NCBI RefSeq assembly: GCF_000282035.1
Contig: NZ_AKKA01000107.1
Location: forward strand, 18,875-82,874
Origin: Rhizobium sp. CF122
GTDB lineage: Bacteria > Pseudomonadota > Alphaproteobacteria > Rhizobiales > Rhizobiaceae
Length of the DNA stretch: 64,000 bases
Direction of reading: 5' to 3'
Both the position numbers and the translations under genes were made by a program. Below the pieces are notes generated by a model that made no database searches, was not told where the DNA came from, and saw only the letters and a program-made list of their open reading frames with translations. Below, piece after piece: positions 35,449 to 44,411 of this stretch (position 1 is the stretch's first letter; every line of letters starts with the position of its first letter).

Positions 35449-36180
35449 TCAGTTAGGGCCAATCGTCAAAACTGGCTCCATGGCATCGAGTAGAGCGCTC
35501 GGCGATACCGGCGGGCCGTCAGCCTTCCACGAGTTCTGGAACTCCGCAATTTCTATACCGACGAAGTGGTGTTCTGCGATCACCTTGCAGCAGACGCGCA
35601 GATCATCCAGCGACAAGCCGCCTTCGTGTTCGTAGTCTGTCGGCACAATGCCCGGCTCCAAAACATCGCAGTCGAGGTGGGCATAGACGGAACGGCCAGC
35701 GATAGCGGTCCTAAGCTCGATGGCGAGATCGACACCTGGCTTGATGTGCGGAATACCATGTTTCGCGATCAGATTCAGCTCGTAAGGATCAAGGTCACGC
35801 TGACCGACGAGAACGACCTGGTCCAAGCTCAAACCTGCACCAAGCCCCGAATCCCAAAGGCCGAGCGGTCCCGCAAACGCCAGACCGCCGAGATATCCGG
35901 TAGTGCTAGCCTCTGGTGGGTTTAGATCGCCATGTGAATCGAACCACACAATGCAGGCCGAGGGATGATGCTTCGCGACGGCGGGGAGTGTCGCCAGCGA
36001 GACAGCGCACCGGCTGGTGGCGGCGATCGATACCGCGCCTCCAGCCAACACCTCTTCGATCCGAAACTGCACCTCTTTGAGCGAGGGCAGGGCCGCATCT
36101 AGCTCTTCGCGCCACCCGGTATTCAAGGCGGGCTCTGGGGTACCGATCACTGTGGGACAAATGCCGGTTCGGCGTTGCAA
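35449..36180 (-). CDS. arginase-family protein with an altered metal site
   Basis: The frame gives 243 residues from a TTG at 36180, and homologous reading continues upstream (GVHCVPPGAKAIGDEL) to about 36240 without a clear start. The fold of arginase/agmatinase is visible: WFDSHGDLNPPE for the DxHxD metal motif, and AHLDCDVLEPGIVPTDYEHE for DxD. The first metal motif GGDHS is replaced by AATSRC, losing the histidine. It is shorter than the usual 290-310 residues. It may be a divergent subfamily or a 5'-truncated relic. No ureohydrolase substrate can be assigned. Confidence 0.55.
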   Translation of the reverse strand: MQRRTGICPTVIGTPEPALNTGWREELDAALPSLKEVQFRIEEVLAGGAVSIAATSRCAVSLATLPAVAKHHPSACIVWFDSHGDLNPPEASTTGYLGGLAFAGPLGLWDSGLGAGLSLDQVVLVGQRDLDPYELNLIAKHGIPHIKPGVDLAIELRTAIAGRSVYAHLDCDVLEPGIVPTDYEHEGGLSLDDLRVCCKVIAEHHFVGIEIAEFQNSWKADGPPVSPSALLDAMEPVLTIGPN

Positions 36181-36433
36181 TTCGTCGCCGATCGCTTTCG
36201 CACCCGGCGGAACACAGTGTACTCCGCTTTTCTTGCCACCGCTCGCAACCTTGCAATTTAGTTGCTACACGTTTAGCTGGTTTCTTCGCGGAAAGCGAGA
36301 ATGTCCGCCCATGGCACGAAGCCGCCCAGGCGTTCGCCGGATTTAGCCCGTTGAAGTCATTGCGCCTTCGGTGGAGCCCACAACAACATCAAACGGAGAA
36401 ATGCGCGGGCGCACGGCGCTGATTGGCCAACGC

Positions 36434-36913
36434 TCAGCCGTCCAGCCAGGCTGCGAGGCCATCCAGCGTCTGCAGCCCGTATTCGACCGCGCCGAAGCCG
36501 ATGACGACCTGACGCCGCTCGGAGCTGGGATGGAGCTGGCGCATTGTCAGGACCGTCTTGCCGTTGGCCTGCTCATCGAAGGTCACCGTAGTGCGGAAAC
36601 GGTCGGGGTCGGCGGGATCGGGCGTGCCATAGTCCATCACGATCCGCTCGTTTGGCACGATCTCCAGAAAGCGCATGAGGTTCGGGAAGCGCTGCTCATG
36701 GCCCTCGAACACGCCCACCATGTCGAACCGCCAGACCCCACCCTCGCGGATATCGGCCTCGTGGCTCTCTATTCTAAGGCCGGCCGGACCGTACCATTCG
36801 GCTAGCGCCCTGGGGTCCATCCAGGCGGCAAAGACCTTGTCGCGTGGGTGATGCAGCAGCTTCACCAGCACGATTTCTCGATTAAGCGACCAAGCGTCAA
36901 ACAGGTTTGCCAT
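36434..36913 (-). CDS. SRPBCC/AHSA1-domain protein, ArsR partner 1
   Basis: The 159-residue START-like protein matches the AHSA1 family (HHPRDKVFAAWMDPRALAEW, then RFPNLMRFLEIVPNERIV and TVTFDEQANGKTVLTMRQL). The ATG at 36913 is preferred with GGAGG 9 bp upstream; ATGs at 36919 and 36922 are alternatives, too close to that site. It overlaps the ArsR gene by a few codons. ArsR-AHSA1 pairs are common in rhizobia, with the lipid-binding-like protein of unknown role. Confidence 0.75.
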   Translation of the reverse strand: MANLFDAWSLNREIVLVKLLHHPRDKVFAAWMDPRALAEWYGPAGLRIESHEADIREGGVWRFDMVGVFEGHEQRFPNLMRFLEIVPNERIVMDYGTPDPADPDRFRTTVTFDEQANGKTVLTMRQLHPSSERRQVVIGFGAVEYGLQTLDGLAAWLDG

Positions 36914-37253
36914 CTTCATCATCCTCCTCTTCCGTCTTGTCCAAGTAGACTTCCAGCCCATCCAACCGCTCGGCCCAGCGCCGGCGCTCCGCTTCCATCC
37001 AGTCCGCCGCCTCGTCGAACCGCGCCTGCACCAGCCGGCACCAGCGGCTGCGCCCGCGCTTCTCGCTGGCGATCAGCCCGCAATCTTCCAGCACCTTGAG
37101 ATGCTGGGCGAAGGAGGGCAGCGCCATGTTGAAAGGCTCGGCCAGGGTGCTGACCGGCAACTCGCCCTCGACCAGCCGCGACACCACAGCGCGGCGGGTC
37201 GGATCGCTGAGGGCGTGAAAGGCGAGGTCGAGGGGAGTTGAATGGTAAGGCAT
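36897..37253 (-). CDS. ArsR-family regulator 1
   Basis: The 118-residue winged-helix protein has ALSDPTRRAVVSRLVEGELP near 14-33 and FAQHLKVLEDCGLI for the recognition helix. No cysteine-rich metal site as in ArsR/SmtB is present; this is the metal-independent group that accompanies AHSA1 proteins. It is divergent from the fragment at 37339. Confidence 0.82.
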   Translation of the reverse strand: MPYHSTPLDLAFHALSDPTRRAVVSRLVEGELPVSTLAEPFNMALPSFAQHLKVLEDCGLIASEKRGRSRWCRLVQARFDEAADWMEAERRRWAERLDGLEVYLDKTEEEDDEDGKPV

Positions 37254-37338
37254 ACGCCTTAGTAAATTGAGTCGAGGGCACCGGTCAAGGATAAAAAGGC
37301 ACTTGCCTTAGTGTTCATCCCTGAATGTAGGGGCGGTT

Positions 37339-37518
37339 ATGGTGCAACCACTCGCAAGGAGGACTGCACTGGCAGTTCGTGTTGATCTCAATATCTCACT
37401 CGATGGTTTCGCGACAACGACGGACCAGACGGCCGAAGTCCCGTTCGGCGAGGACTGGCCGCGTCTCGTCGGCGCATATGCTGTAACGCGAACGGTCCGT
37501 GAGCGCGTGTTCAAGGAT
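37339..37518 (+). pseudogene. 5' fragment of a dihydrofolate-reductase-family (RibD C-domain) gene
   Basis: The frame reads VRVDLNISLDGFATTTD, then GEDWPRLVGAYAVTRTVRE, the N-terminal 55 or so residues of the DHFR-like proteins that often accompany ArsR-AHSA1 pairs. Homology stops at about 37515, where an inverted integrase fragment begins. The rest of the gene (about 150 residues) is absent. An AAGGAGG sequence sits inside the first codons, so the original start may be lost or non-standard. Confidence 0.7.
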
Positions 37519-37888
37519 AGGCACTGCTATCTAGGCCAATGCTGGCGACCCATCTATGGACGATACGGGCGTACTGCCTTGTGGACAGATGCTCCGATCT
37601 CTCGCGACGACTCGGAAAAAAGTAGCTACCTCCGCACCTGCGGACAAACGGGAGCCACGCCACCGATGCAATCTTTGTCTGCTCTGTGACCTCGAATTGC
37701 ACTGACCGCTTTGTTTTCTTCTGAATGATGGTCGCGCGATCTCGAGTTGAGCTTCCCGACCACGGGTCTTCGACCCGCAGCCTAACGAGATCGCACGCAC
37801 GAAGCTTGCTGTCGATGGCGAGATTGAAGAGGGTTAGCTCACGGATCGCCCCGCTCATTTCAAGGCGAACGCGGATCGACCAGACATT
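37511..37888 (-). pseudogene. tyrosine recombinase (phage integrase) internal fragment
   Basis: The minus strand reads VWSIRVRLEMSGAIRELTLF, NLAIDSKLRACDLVRLRVED, SVQFEVTEQTKIAS, HLSTRQYARIVHRWVASIGL and SSAY. This is the core-binding to early catalytic part of a tyrosine recombinase family common in rhizobia. The catalytic HxxR and Y region that should follow SAY (about THSMRRTK...) is missing at the junction with the DHFR fragment. The N-terminus is cut by a stop at 37889. It is a dead relic of a mobile element. Confidence 0.75.
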
Positions 37889-38143
37889 TTAAGGAGTGGC
37901 GGCTTTTGACCGACAAGGACGCCCTTGTTCCACGGATGCCGGGTACACATTACGACGGTTTCCATGACGAAGTCTCCGCCACACCTCCCGCCGCAACGTC
38001 CCTAATGGACGGGTGAAAGATATCACAATCGTCGCCTCGCCGCCCACGGCGGACGTTTGGAAGGTCTGCTGCTCGCCGATCACCTGGCGGCCGATCTCGG
38101 CCCCCTTGCATGACGCCGATCCGTGTGCTAGACACTGAACTAG
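37889..38143. other. gap before ArsR 2, probable promoter, no gene seen
   Basis: The stretch contains no recognised gene. The 3' part should carry the promoter of the ArsR-AHSA1 pair 2; AACTAGATGGTTCAGTT at 38138-38154 overlaps the ArsR start and is partly symmetrical. Confidence 0.35.
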
Positions 38144-38506
38144 ATGGTTCAGTTTTCGACAGCTCGCCTTGATGCCTCCTTTGCCGCGCTCTCGGACGCC
38201 ACTCGACGCGGCGTTCTGGAGCAGCTCGGGAGTGCGGATGCTTCGATCACGGAGCTTGCAGAGAAGTTCCACATGACCCTCACGGGCATGAAGAAGCACG
38301 TCGGCGTCTTGGAGCAGGCGGGGCTGGTTACGACGGAGAAGGTCGGGCGTGTGCGGACCTGCAGGCTCGGCCTGCGCGGGCTCGAGGAAGAGGCGGCCTG
38401 GATCGAAGCGCGCCGCCAGATCTGGAACGCACGCTTCGACGCGCTGGACGAAGTCGTCGAGGCCCTAAAACGGAAGGAGAAAGTCGATGGGTGGCAGAGG
38501 GAGTAA
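38144..38506 (+). CDS. ArsR-family regulator 2
   Basis: The 120-residue winged-helix protein has ALSDATRRGVLEQLGSADAS near 14-33 and MKKHVGVLEQAGLVTTEKVG for the recognition helix and wing. It is similar in plan to the ArsR at 36897 but in the opposite direction. A GATCC/TGAACTAGA region precedes it. It overlaps the AHSA1 gene by 20 bp. Confidence 0.82.
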   Translation: MVQFSTARLDASFAALSDATRRGVLEQLGSADASITELAEKFHMTLTGMKKHVGVLEQAGLVTTEKVGRVRTCRLGLRGLEEEAAWIEARRQIWNARFDALDEVVEALKRKEKVDGWQRE

Positions 38507-38978
38507 CGGCCGCACGGCCGTCGAACGGAGGTCCGAGTGCGAACTCGTCGTGACACGCACCTTCAACGGCCCGGTTCGCCTCGTGTTCGACGCGTGGACC
38601 AAGCCCGAGTTGTTTAAGCTGTGGTGGGCGCCAAAGTCGTGCGGCGTCCCCCTGCTTTCCTGCGAGATGGATGTTCGCACCGGGGGCAGCTATCGCATCG
38701 CGTTCGGACATGACGCCTCGGACTCCATGGCCTTCTTCGGCAAGTATCTCGAAGTGTCGCCGCCTTCGCGCCTCGTCTGGACCAATGACGAAAGCGATGA
38801 CGCCGCCGTCACCACGGTGACCTTCGAGGAAGAGGACGGCAGGACGCTGCTGGTCCTGCAAGAACTCTATCCCTCGAAGGAAGCGCTCGACGAGGCTTTC
38901 GTCGGCATGGAAGACGCGATGCCCGAGCAGTTCGAGCAGTTGGATGAACTTCTCATCACCCTGGGCGCGAGCGTGTGA
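38487..38978 (+). CDS. SRPBCC/AHSA1-domain protein, ArsR partner 2
   Basis: The 163-residue AHSA1-like protein reads VTRTFNGPVRLVFDAWTKPE, then FKLWWAPKSCGVPLLSCEMD and GSYRIAFGHD. AGGAGA lies 7 bp before the ATG, inside the ArsR gene. Role unknown as for the family. Confidence 0.8.
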   Translation: MGGRGSNGRTAVERRSECELVVTRTFNGPVRLVFDAWTKPELFKLWWAPKSCGVPLLSCEMDVRTGGSYRIAFGHDASDSMAFFGKYLEVSPPSRLVWTNDESDDAAVTTVTFEEEDGRTLLVLQELYPSKEALDEAFVGMEDAMPEQFEQLDELLITLGASV

Positions 38979-39245
38979 CAGCCCCGCCTTCAACTCAATC
39001 GGCCATGGGACGAAGCAGGGAATTGGCGCAGCGTGACTGCTTCCTGAAGGGCGCTATTCGAGGCCAGTTTGGTTTCCGCTTCCGGCCCAAAGCGGACTTC
39101 GGACAGAAGATGAACGAGGGGTCTCCCAAAGCTTATCGTGGTATCGGTAGCTCTTCCATTTAGTCAACCTCCCCTCGATCTCAGACTTGTTGATGGCAAA
39201 GATTTCATTTCGGCACCTATCGGCCTTGGAGCTCTGGCGGGCCAA
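38979..39245. other. gap with a possible dispersed intergenic repeat
   Basis: No gene was recognised. CCGCTTCCGGCCCAAAGCGG at about 39079-39098 resembles a repeat seen between genes in many alphaproteobacteria; this is from memory and not verified. Confidence 0.25.
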
Positions 39246-39557
39246 TCAATCACTGACGCGTGTGCTCAGGGTGATCGAAGGGCCGAAGGTCAGAAGGGGA
39301 CCCAGGTCTTTCATGACCTGGGCGACATGAGGATTGGCGGCATGCGCGTCCACGGCGTCCTGGTTCGTCCATCCGTCGAGGATGAAGAACGTGTTGGGAT
39401 CGTCGATCTTCTGGTGAAGGTCGTAGTAGATGCATCCCTCCTCCATCCGTGCCGGCTCCACGAACATGAGGATCAGTTCCCGGACCCGTTCGCGGTTGGC
39501 GCTCTCGCAACGGAGTTCGCAGATGATGTGGCGCTCCTCGGATTTCTTCGCGTCCAT
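39246..39557 (-). CDS. putative quinol monooxygenase (ABM domain)
   Basis: The 103-residue protein has the dimeric ferredoxin-like antibiotic-biosynthesis-monooxygenase fold: RVRELILMFVEPARMEEGC, then YYDLHQ and FFILDGWTNQDAVDAH. Such proteins (YgiN-like) oxidise quinols or bind small aromatics without cofactors. It is 3 bp after the SDR stop in an operon with two NAD(P)H oxidoreductases. Confidence 0.75.
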   Translation of the reverse strand: MDAKKSEERHIICELRCESANRERVRELILMFVEPARMEEGCIYYDLHQKIDDPNTFFILDGWTNQDAVDAHAANPHVAQVMKDLGPLLTFGPSITLSTRVSD

Positions 39558-39559
39558 GG

Positions 39560-40333
39560 TCAGTTCCTGCCCGCGTAGACGCGCGTCATGCCACCGTCGA
39601 CGACGAGGTCGATCCCGGTGATGTACTTGCTGGAATTGGACGCCAGGAAAACGAGGGCGTCGGCGATGTCCTCGGCGGTACCGACGCGGCCGGCCGGGAT
39701 TTCCGTCGCGACGCGGGTGGCGTAGGCCGCGATATCGTCGTCGCTGAGCTTCTGGACGTGGCTGTAGCCTTCGGTCGGCACCACGCCGGGGCTGATCGTG
39801 TTGACGCGAATCCTGCGGTGCTTGAGATCGGTGGTCCAGCTCCGCGCGAGCGAACGGACCGCAGCCTTCGTCGAGGCGTAGACGGCGAAACCGGGCAGGC
39901 CCATGTCGGCCGTGATCGAGGCGTTGAGCACAACCGACGCGCCGTCGCGGAGAACCGGGAGAAGGCTCTGCACCGTCAGGACGACGCCCTTGATGTTGAC
40001 GCTCAGTTCCCGGTCGATCTGTTCCTCGGTGAGTTCCTCCAGCGGTGTCGCGTGTCCGCCGCCGGCGTTGGCGAACAGGATGTCGAGCTGGCCGTGGACG
40101 GACTTGATGGTGTCTGCCACCCGCAGCATATCCGCCTTGTTGGCGGCGTCGGCCTGGATCGCCTTGGCCGAAGAACCGAGTTCGCCGACGGCGCGATCCA
40201 GCTCCGCCTGACGGCGGCCGGTGATGTAGACGACGGCACCTTCCTTGATCAGCTTCTTCGCCGCACCGAATCCAAGTCCGGTACTTCCTCCGGTGACGAG
40301 GGCGACGCGGCCCTTGAGTGACTGCACTTCCAT
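39560..40333 (-). CDS. short-chain dehydrogenase/reductase
   Basis: The 257-residue SDR starts MEVQSLKGRVALVTGGSTGL, with the TGxxxGxG motif at 14-21. It has LFANAGGG, the catalytic serine in LNASIT, YASTK for the tyrosine/lysine pair, and the family C-terminus GIDLVVDGGMTRVYAGRN. The ATG at 40333 matches homologues. It is in an operon with the monooxygenase-like gene and the aldo/keto reductase. Substrate unknown. Confidence 0.85.
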   Translation of the reverse strand: MEVQSLKGRVALVTGGSTGLGFGAAKKLIKEGAVVYITGRRQAELDRAVGELGSSAKAIQADAANKADMLRVADTIKSVHGQLDILFANAGGGHATPLEELTEEQIDRELSVNIKGVVLTVQSLLPVLRDGASVVLNASITADMGLPGFAVYASTKAAVRSLARSWTTDLKHRRIRVNTISPGVVPTEGYSHVQKLSDDDIAAYATRVATEIPAGRVGTAEDIADALVFLASNSSKYITGIDLVVDGGMTRVYAGRN

Positions 40334-40428
40334 GGCGATGTTCCTTGATGACGTGCGGACCCGTTCTGCGCGCCGTCTTCTTGCGGCGCGCAGTTTCGAT
40401 GTCCTGACTGGTTGAAGCGGGGAGGCTG

Positions 40429-41406
40429 TTAGCGGTTGATCGTCGCCTGCTGGGCGGCGTTGTACCGCGAGCCCACGACCTCGATCTTGGACAGGGCCTC
40501 CTTGATTCTGGAAAGGTCGTCGGCGGTCAGCTCGACCGCGACCGATCCGGCGTTTTCCTCGAGACGATGCAGCTTGGTGGTGCCGGGGATCGGGACGATC
40601 CATGGCTTCTGCGCGAGGAGCCATGCGATGGCGACCTGGGCGCGCGTTGCCTTGCGGCCGTCGGCGATCTCGCCCACCACGTTCACCAGCGCCTGGTTGG
40701 CGGTACGGGCGTCCGCCTCAAAGCGCGGAAGCGTGTTGCGGATGTCGCCCTCGGGGAAGGACGTGCCTTCGTTGATGGCACCCGTCAGGAAGCCTTTGCC
40801 GAGGGGAGAGAACGGCACGAAGCCGATGCCGAGCTTCTCGAGAAGCGGGATGATCGCCTCCTCGGGCTCGCGGGTCCAAAGCGAATACTCGCTCTGAAGG
40901 GCGGTCAGCGGCTGGACGGCGTGGGCGCGGCTGATCATCTCGACGCCGGCTTCCGACATTCCGAAGTGCTTGACCTTGCCTTCGGCGATCAGGTCCTTGA
41001 CTGTTCCGGCAACATCCTCGATCGGCACGTTCGGGTCGACGCGGTGCTGGTAGAACAGGTCGATGACATCAGTTCGGAGACGCCTCAGCGACTGCTCCGC
41101 AACGAGACGAATGCGGGCCGGGCTGCTGTCGAGACCGTCCTTCGGCCTGCCGTTCTTGAAACCGAACTTTGTAGCGACGACTACCTGGTCGCGGAACGGC
41201 TGAACGGCTTCGCCCACCATCTCTTCGTTCGCAGCGCCGTAGGCTTCTGCGGAGTCGAAGAACGTGACGCCTTTGTCGTAGGCGGCGCGGATGAGAGCAA
41301 CCGCGTCAGAGGTGTCCGTCGCCGGACCGTAGCCGAAGGTGAGGCCCATACAGCCCAGACCGATGGCGGAGACTTCCAGGCCGTTACCGAGTGTGCGCTT
41401 CTTCAT
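40429..41406 (-). CDS. aldo/keto reductase
   Basis: The 325-residue AKR has the barrel motifs LGLGCMGLTFGYGPATD-like at 17-32, FFDSAEAYG (catalytic D and Y) near 49-57, the catalytic lysine in VVATKFGFKNG, and IPIPGTTKLHRLEEN-type cofactor motif near 290. The ATG at 41406 has GAAAGGAAC upstream. It is the first gene after the divergent LysR regulator and may share regulation with the two genes downstream (96-bp gap). Confidence 0.87.
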   Translation of the reverse strand: MKKRTLGNGLEVSAIGLGCMGLTFGYGPATDTSDAVALIRAAYDKGVTFFDSAEAYGAANEEMVGEAVQPFRDQVVVATKFGFKNGRPKDGLDSSPARIRLVAEQSLRRLRTDVIDLFYQHRVDPNVPIEDVAGTVKDLIAEGKVKHFGMSEAGVEMISRAHAVQPLTALQSEYSLWTREPEEAIIPLLEKLGIGFVPFSPLGKGFLTGAINEGTSFPEGDIRNTLPRFEADARTANQALVNVVGEIADGRKATRAQVAIAWLLAQKPWIVPIPGTTKLHRLEENAGSVAVELTADDLSRIKEALSKIEVVGSRYNAAQQATINR

Positions 41407-41505
41407 GATCGTTCCTTTCGTGATCTGATGAAGCGAATATAGACCGTGGCCAGTTCCTCCGTTAGCTGCTATTGAGCGTATACCGTTATAAGCAGGACTA
41501 ATATC

Positions 41506-42405
41506 GTGGCGCGTGACAACATCCAGGACATTGCCGCTTTTCTGATCGTGGCGCGGGAGCGGAGCTTCACCCGCGCGGCGGCAAAGATCGGGGTGTCGCA
41601 GTCGGCGCTGAGCCAAACCCTGCGAGGTCTGGAAGAGCGGCTCGGCATCCGTCTGCTGACCCGGAACACGCGCGGCGTCTCCCCGACAGAGGCGGGCGAG
41701 CTGCTGCTCCAGTCGGTCGGACCGCACTTCGACGGGATCAACTCCGGGATCGCGGCCCTGAGCGGCCTCAAGGAGAAGCCTTCGGGGACGGTGAGGATCA
41801 CCGCCGACCAGCATGCCGCAGAGGATGTGCTCTGGCCCGCCCTGGACCCGTTCCTTCCGGAGTTCCCCGACATCAAGGTCGAGATCGTCATCGACTACGG
41901 CCTCACGGACATCGTCGCCGAACAGTACGATGCGGGCGTCCGGATCGGTGAGGTGATCGCCAAGGACATGATCGCCGTTCCCATCGGACCGAACATGCGC
42001 ATGATCGTCGTCGGCGCCCCGAGATATCTTGCAGCCCACGGCGTGCCGCATACCCCTCAGGAGCTGACGAACCACAACTGCATAAACCTCCGCCTTCCTA
42101 CCTATGGGGGGCTTTATGCGTGGGAGTTCGAGAAGGACGGCAGGGAGCTGAACGTCCGCGTCGAGGGCCAGCTCATGTTCAACAGCGTCGGCATGATCAT
42201 CACGGCGGCACTCGCCGGGCACGGTCTGGCCTATGTCCCGGAAAACCGCGTCAGAGGCCACCTCGAGGAGAACCGGTTGACGGTGCTGCTCGACGATTAT
42301 TGCCAGCCTTTCTCAGGCTACCACCTTTACTACCCTAGCCGCCGTCAGTTGACGCCCGCGTTCACCGCGGTCGTCAATGCACTCCGTTACCGCCACTCGC
42401 AGTAG
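41506..42405 (+). CDS. LysR-family regulator of the oxidoreductase set
   Basis: The 299-residue regulator has the LysR helix-turn-helix (DIAAFLIVARERSFTRAAAK, then VSQSALSQTLRGLEERLGIR) and a CrgA-type effector domain ending GYHLYYPSRRQLTPAF. The GTG at 41506 is the only start fitting the fold. It is divergent from the AKR gene with 99 bp between, the usual layout for a LysR regulator and its target. Confidence 0.87.
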   Translation: MARDNIQDIAAFLIVARERSFTRAAAKIGVSQSALSQTLRGLEERLGIRLLTRNTRGVSPTEAGELLLQSVGPHFDGINSGIAALSGLKEKPSGTVRITADQHAAEDVLWPALDPFLPEFPDIKVEIVIDYGLTDIVAEQYDAGVRIGEVIAKDMIAVPIGPNMRMIVVGAPRYLAAHGVPHTPQELTNHNCINLRLPTYGGLYAWEFEKDGRELNVRVEGQLMFNSVGMIITAALAGHGLAYVPENRVRGHLEENRLTVLLDDYCQPFSGYHLYYPSRRQLTPAFTAVVNALRYRHSQ

Positions 42406-42735
42406 CGCGACCGTAGCTTTGACGACAGAAGAGGGTTCATATGCACGGAGAATTGCGGCAATCAGAACTTTTGAATGACCGCTGTTGGCGCTTCGCAGAC
42501 GAGACGTTCGTGGGCATTCGGCCGACGCGAACAAGCGGAAATCGGGATTTCACACGCCCTTGACGAACAGACGCCGCTGAGGCGTCTCCGACTCCACCAC
42601 GAATCCTTCACGCCGCTACTAAAACGCCCAAGTTGTTGAATCCTGCGTGGGAATTCATGGGCGGCTCTTTCATAGGTTCGATATGCGGCGCCCAACATGC
42701 TGGGTTAACCGTCCAGGCTGGACCGGCTACTCTTC
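42406..42735. other. 330-bp gap, nothing recognised
   Basis: Short open stretches on both strands show no motif or ribosome-binding site. The region separates the LysR gene from the convergent DUF1003 gene. Confidence 0.4.
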
Positions 42736-43644
42736 CTATTCGTCGGTCTCGTCCGCCTTGGGCGTGGTGCTGAAGAGGTTCTTGAGCGCATTGGTCTTGG
42801 ATTTTTGCGCCTTGCTCATCTTCAACGCGCGAGTGGCGGCCTTGGCCTGTTCCAACATCATTTCGATCTGGATCTGCTGGATCTCGGTCAGTCGTTCCCA
42901 CTGCCGGTTCAACAGGTGATCGACCTTTTCATGCAGGTGCCGGATTTCCAGCTCGGCCTTGAGATTGACCTTATAGTCGTTAAGCGCCCGCAACCGATCC
43001 TTTGCTTCCTGGCGGCGCTGGCTCATCATGATGATCGGCGCCTGCAGGGCGGCAATGGTCGAAAGGATAAGGTTTAGCAGGATGAAAGGATAGACGTCGA
43101 AAGCTTCCTTCTCGCCAAGCACCACGTTGATACCCATCCAGACGGCGAGGAACAAGCAGAAGGAGATGATGAAGCTCCAGCTTCCGCCGAAGACTGCGAC
43201 GACATCGGCAACACGATCGCCGAGTGAACGGTGTTCCTCGTAGTCCTCCTCGATGTTTTCGGCGAGCGTGTCGTGGCTCTTCAGGCTCTCGACGACTTCG
43301 TCCTCAAGGTTGGAGAGCTCGCCGCGTTCGTCGCGCAGCAGTTCGGCAATGTACTGGCCGCGATAGTCATCGACCACCTTGCGACTGATGTAGTCGTCCG
43401 AGCGGAGGCCGGGGTGTTTCTGCCGCACGAAATCTGCGAGCGAGGGGCGCATATCGTCAAAATGGATCGCATCCTTCTTCTTCAGTGCGGCGCCCGTGAT
43501 CGCGTCCACCAGCTTGACTGACTTTGCCTTGGCCTGAGCCAGGCTCTTGGTATAGTCATCCATCTCGACGGTCGCGGCCTCTCCGTGCCCGGCGTCGAAA
43601 TCGACGATTTCTCCTGCGAAATCCAGGGGCTTCTCTTCTGCCAT
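42736..43644 (-). CDS. DUF1003 family inner-membrane protein
   Basis: The 302-residue protein has a soluble N-terminal part (about 1-140), two adjacent membrane helices (WSFIISFCLFLAVWMGINVV and YPFILLNLILSTIAALQAPI), the conserved IMMSQRRQEAKDR after the second helix, and a long helical C-terminus likely to form a coiled coil. These are the DUF1003/CyoC-unrelated features described for this family. GAGGA lies before the ATG at 43644. Function unknown. Confidence 0.8.
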   Translation of the reverse strand: MAEEKPLDFAGEIVDFDAGHGEAATVEMDDYTKSLAQAKAKSVKLVDAITGAALKKKDAIHFDDMRPSLADFVRQKHPGLRSDDYISRKVVDDYRGQYIAELLRDERGELSNLEDEVVESLKSHDTLAENIEEDYEEHRSLGDRVADVVAVFGGSWSFIISFCLFLAVWMGINVVLGEKEAFDVYPFILLNLILSTIAALQAPIIMMSQRRQEAKDRLRALNDYKVNLKAELEIRHLHEKVDHLLNRQWERLTEIQQIQIEMMLEQAKAATRALKMSKAQKSKTNALKNLFSTTPKADETDE

Positions 43645-43786
43645 CTGCTGATCCTCGTTCCCGATTCGCCCATCTAGCCATCGATTCGAACAGGATTGTG
43701 ACATTCATCTCCGCGCAAATTTAGGGGCCCGATGGTTGCTCCAGCTGAGATCGAAAAGACAGCCCGCCTTTAAAGACGCATAGCGG

Positions 43787-43999
43787 ATGGTCTTTCGCTC
43801 TATTCGTTTTCGATTCCTGGGCAATGGCAGGAATGGCGCCGCCACGGCGTTGCGGCTAGCAAATGCCACCACGCGTCTGATGAAAACGAAGGGACGGCGG
43901 CGAGCCATCGTCGCTGTTGCCCGCAAAATTGCCGTCGTGCTCCATCCCATGTGGGTCGATGGTACCGAGTTCCGGTTCGGATCGGAGGCTGCAGCATGA
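43787..43999 (+). pseudogene. IS110-family transposase C-terminal remnant
   Basis: The frame ends RRAIVAVARKIAVVLHPMWV then DGTEFRFGSEAAA and a stop, which matches the extreme C-terminus of IS110/IS116 transposases (RAIVALARRLAVILHRMWVDGTEFR). Only about 40 residues are recognisable. The catalytic N-terminal part is absent. Confidence 0.6.
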
Positions 44000-44411
44000 T
44001 TTAACACAGCCCTCGAAACCGATCCCGGCAGGATCGTCCCATGCGGACGACGGGATGGATAAAGCCGTTTGTGTCCGCTGCGCTTCGAGCGCGTCCCAAA
44101 GAGGCTTTCCAGACCCTGATCCCATGCATGCGTGCAGCGGCTCCAAACGCAAAGGGGCCAATAGACTGCGAAGAGAAGCGTGACCCGCGTGAACGATCAG
44201 GCCAACGACGATCAAAAAAGTGCTTGACCCAAATGCCCGATTAGAGAAGCGGACGCTCGTTGGCCGCGCCTTTCGAGCCGACTTATTTTTGCGTCGTATG
44301 TTGCAGCCATGCACTTGCGCCGACATACGGACTCTTTCATCGTCCTTGCAGCATGCGACCTGGGGTGTCCTGCATGGCTCCGCCGGTTTTAGAACAACTG
44401 CAGGTAGGAGC
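44000..44411. other. gap before the transporter-like gene, no gene seen
   Basis: No coding sequence was recognised. The frame of the next gene is open through much of it but has no conserved start before 44412. Confidence 0.4.
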
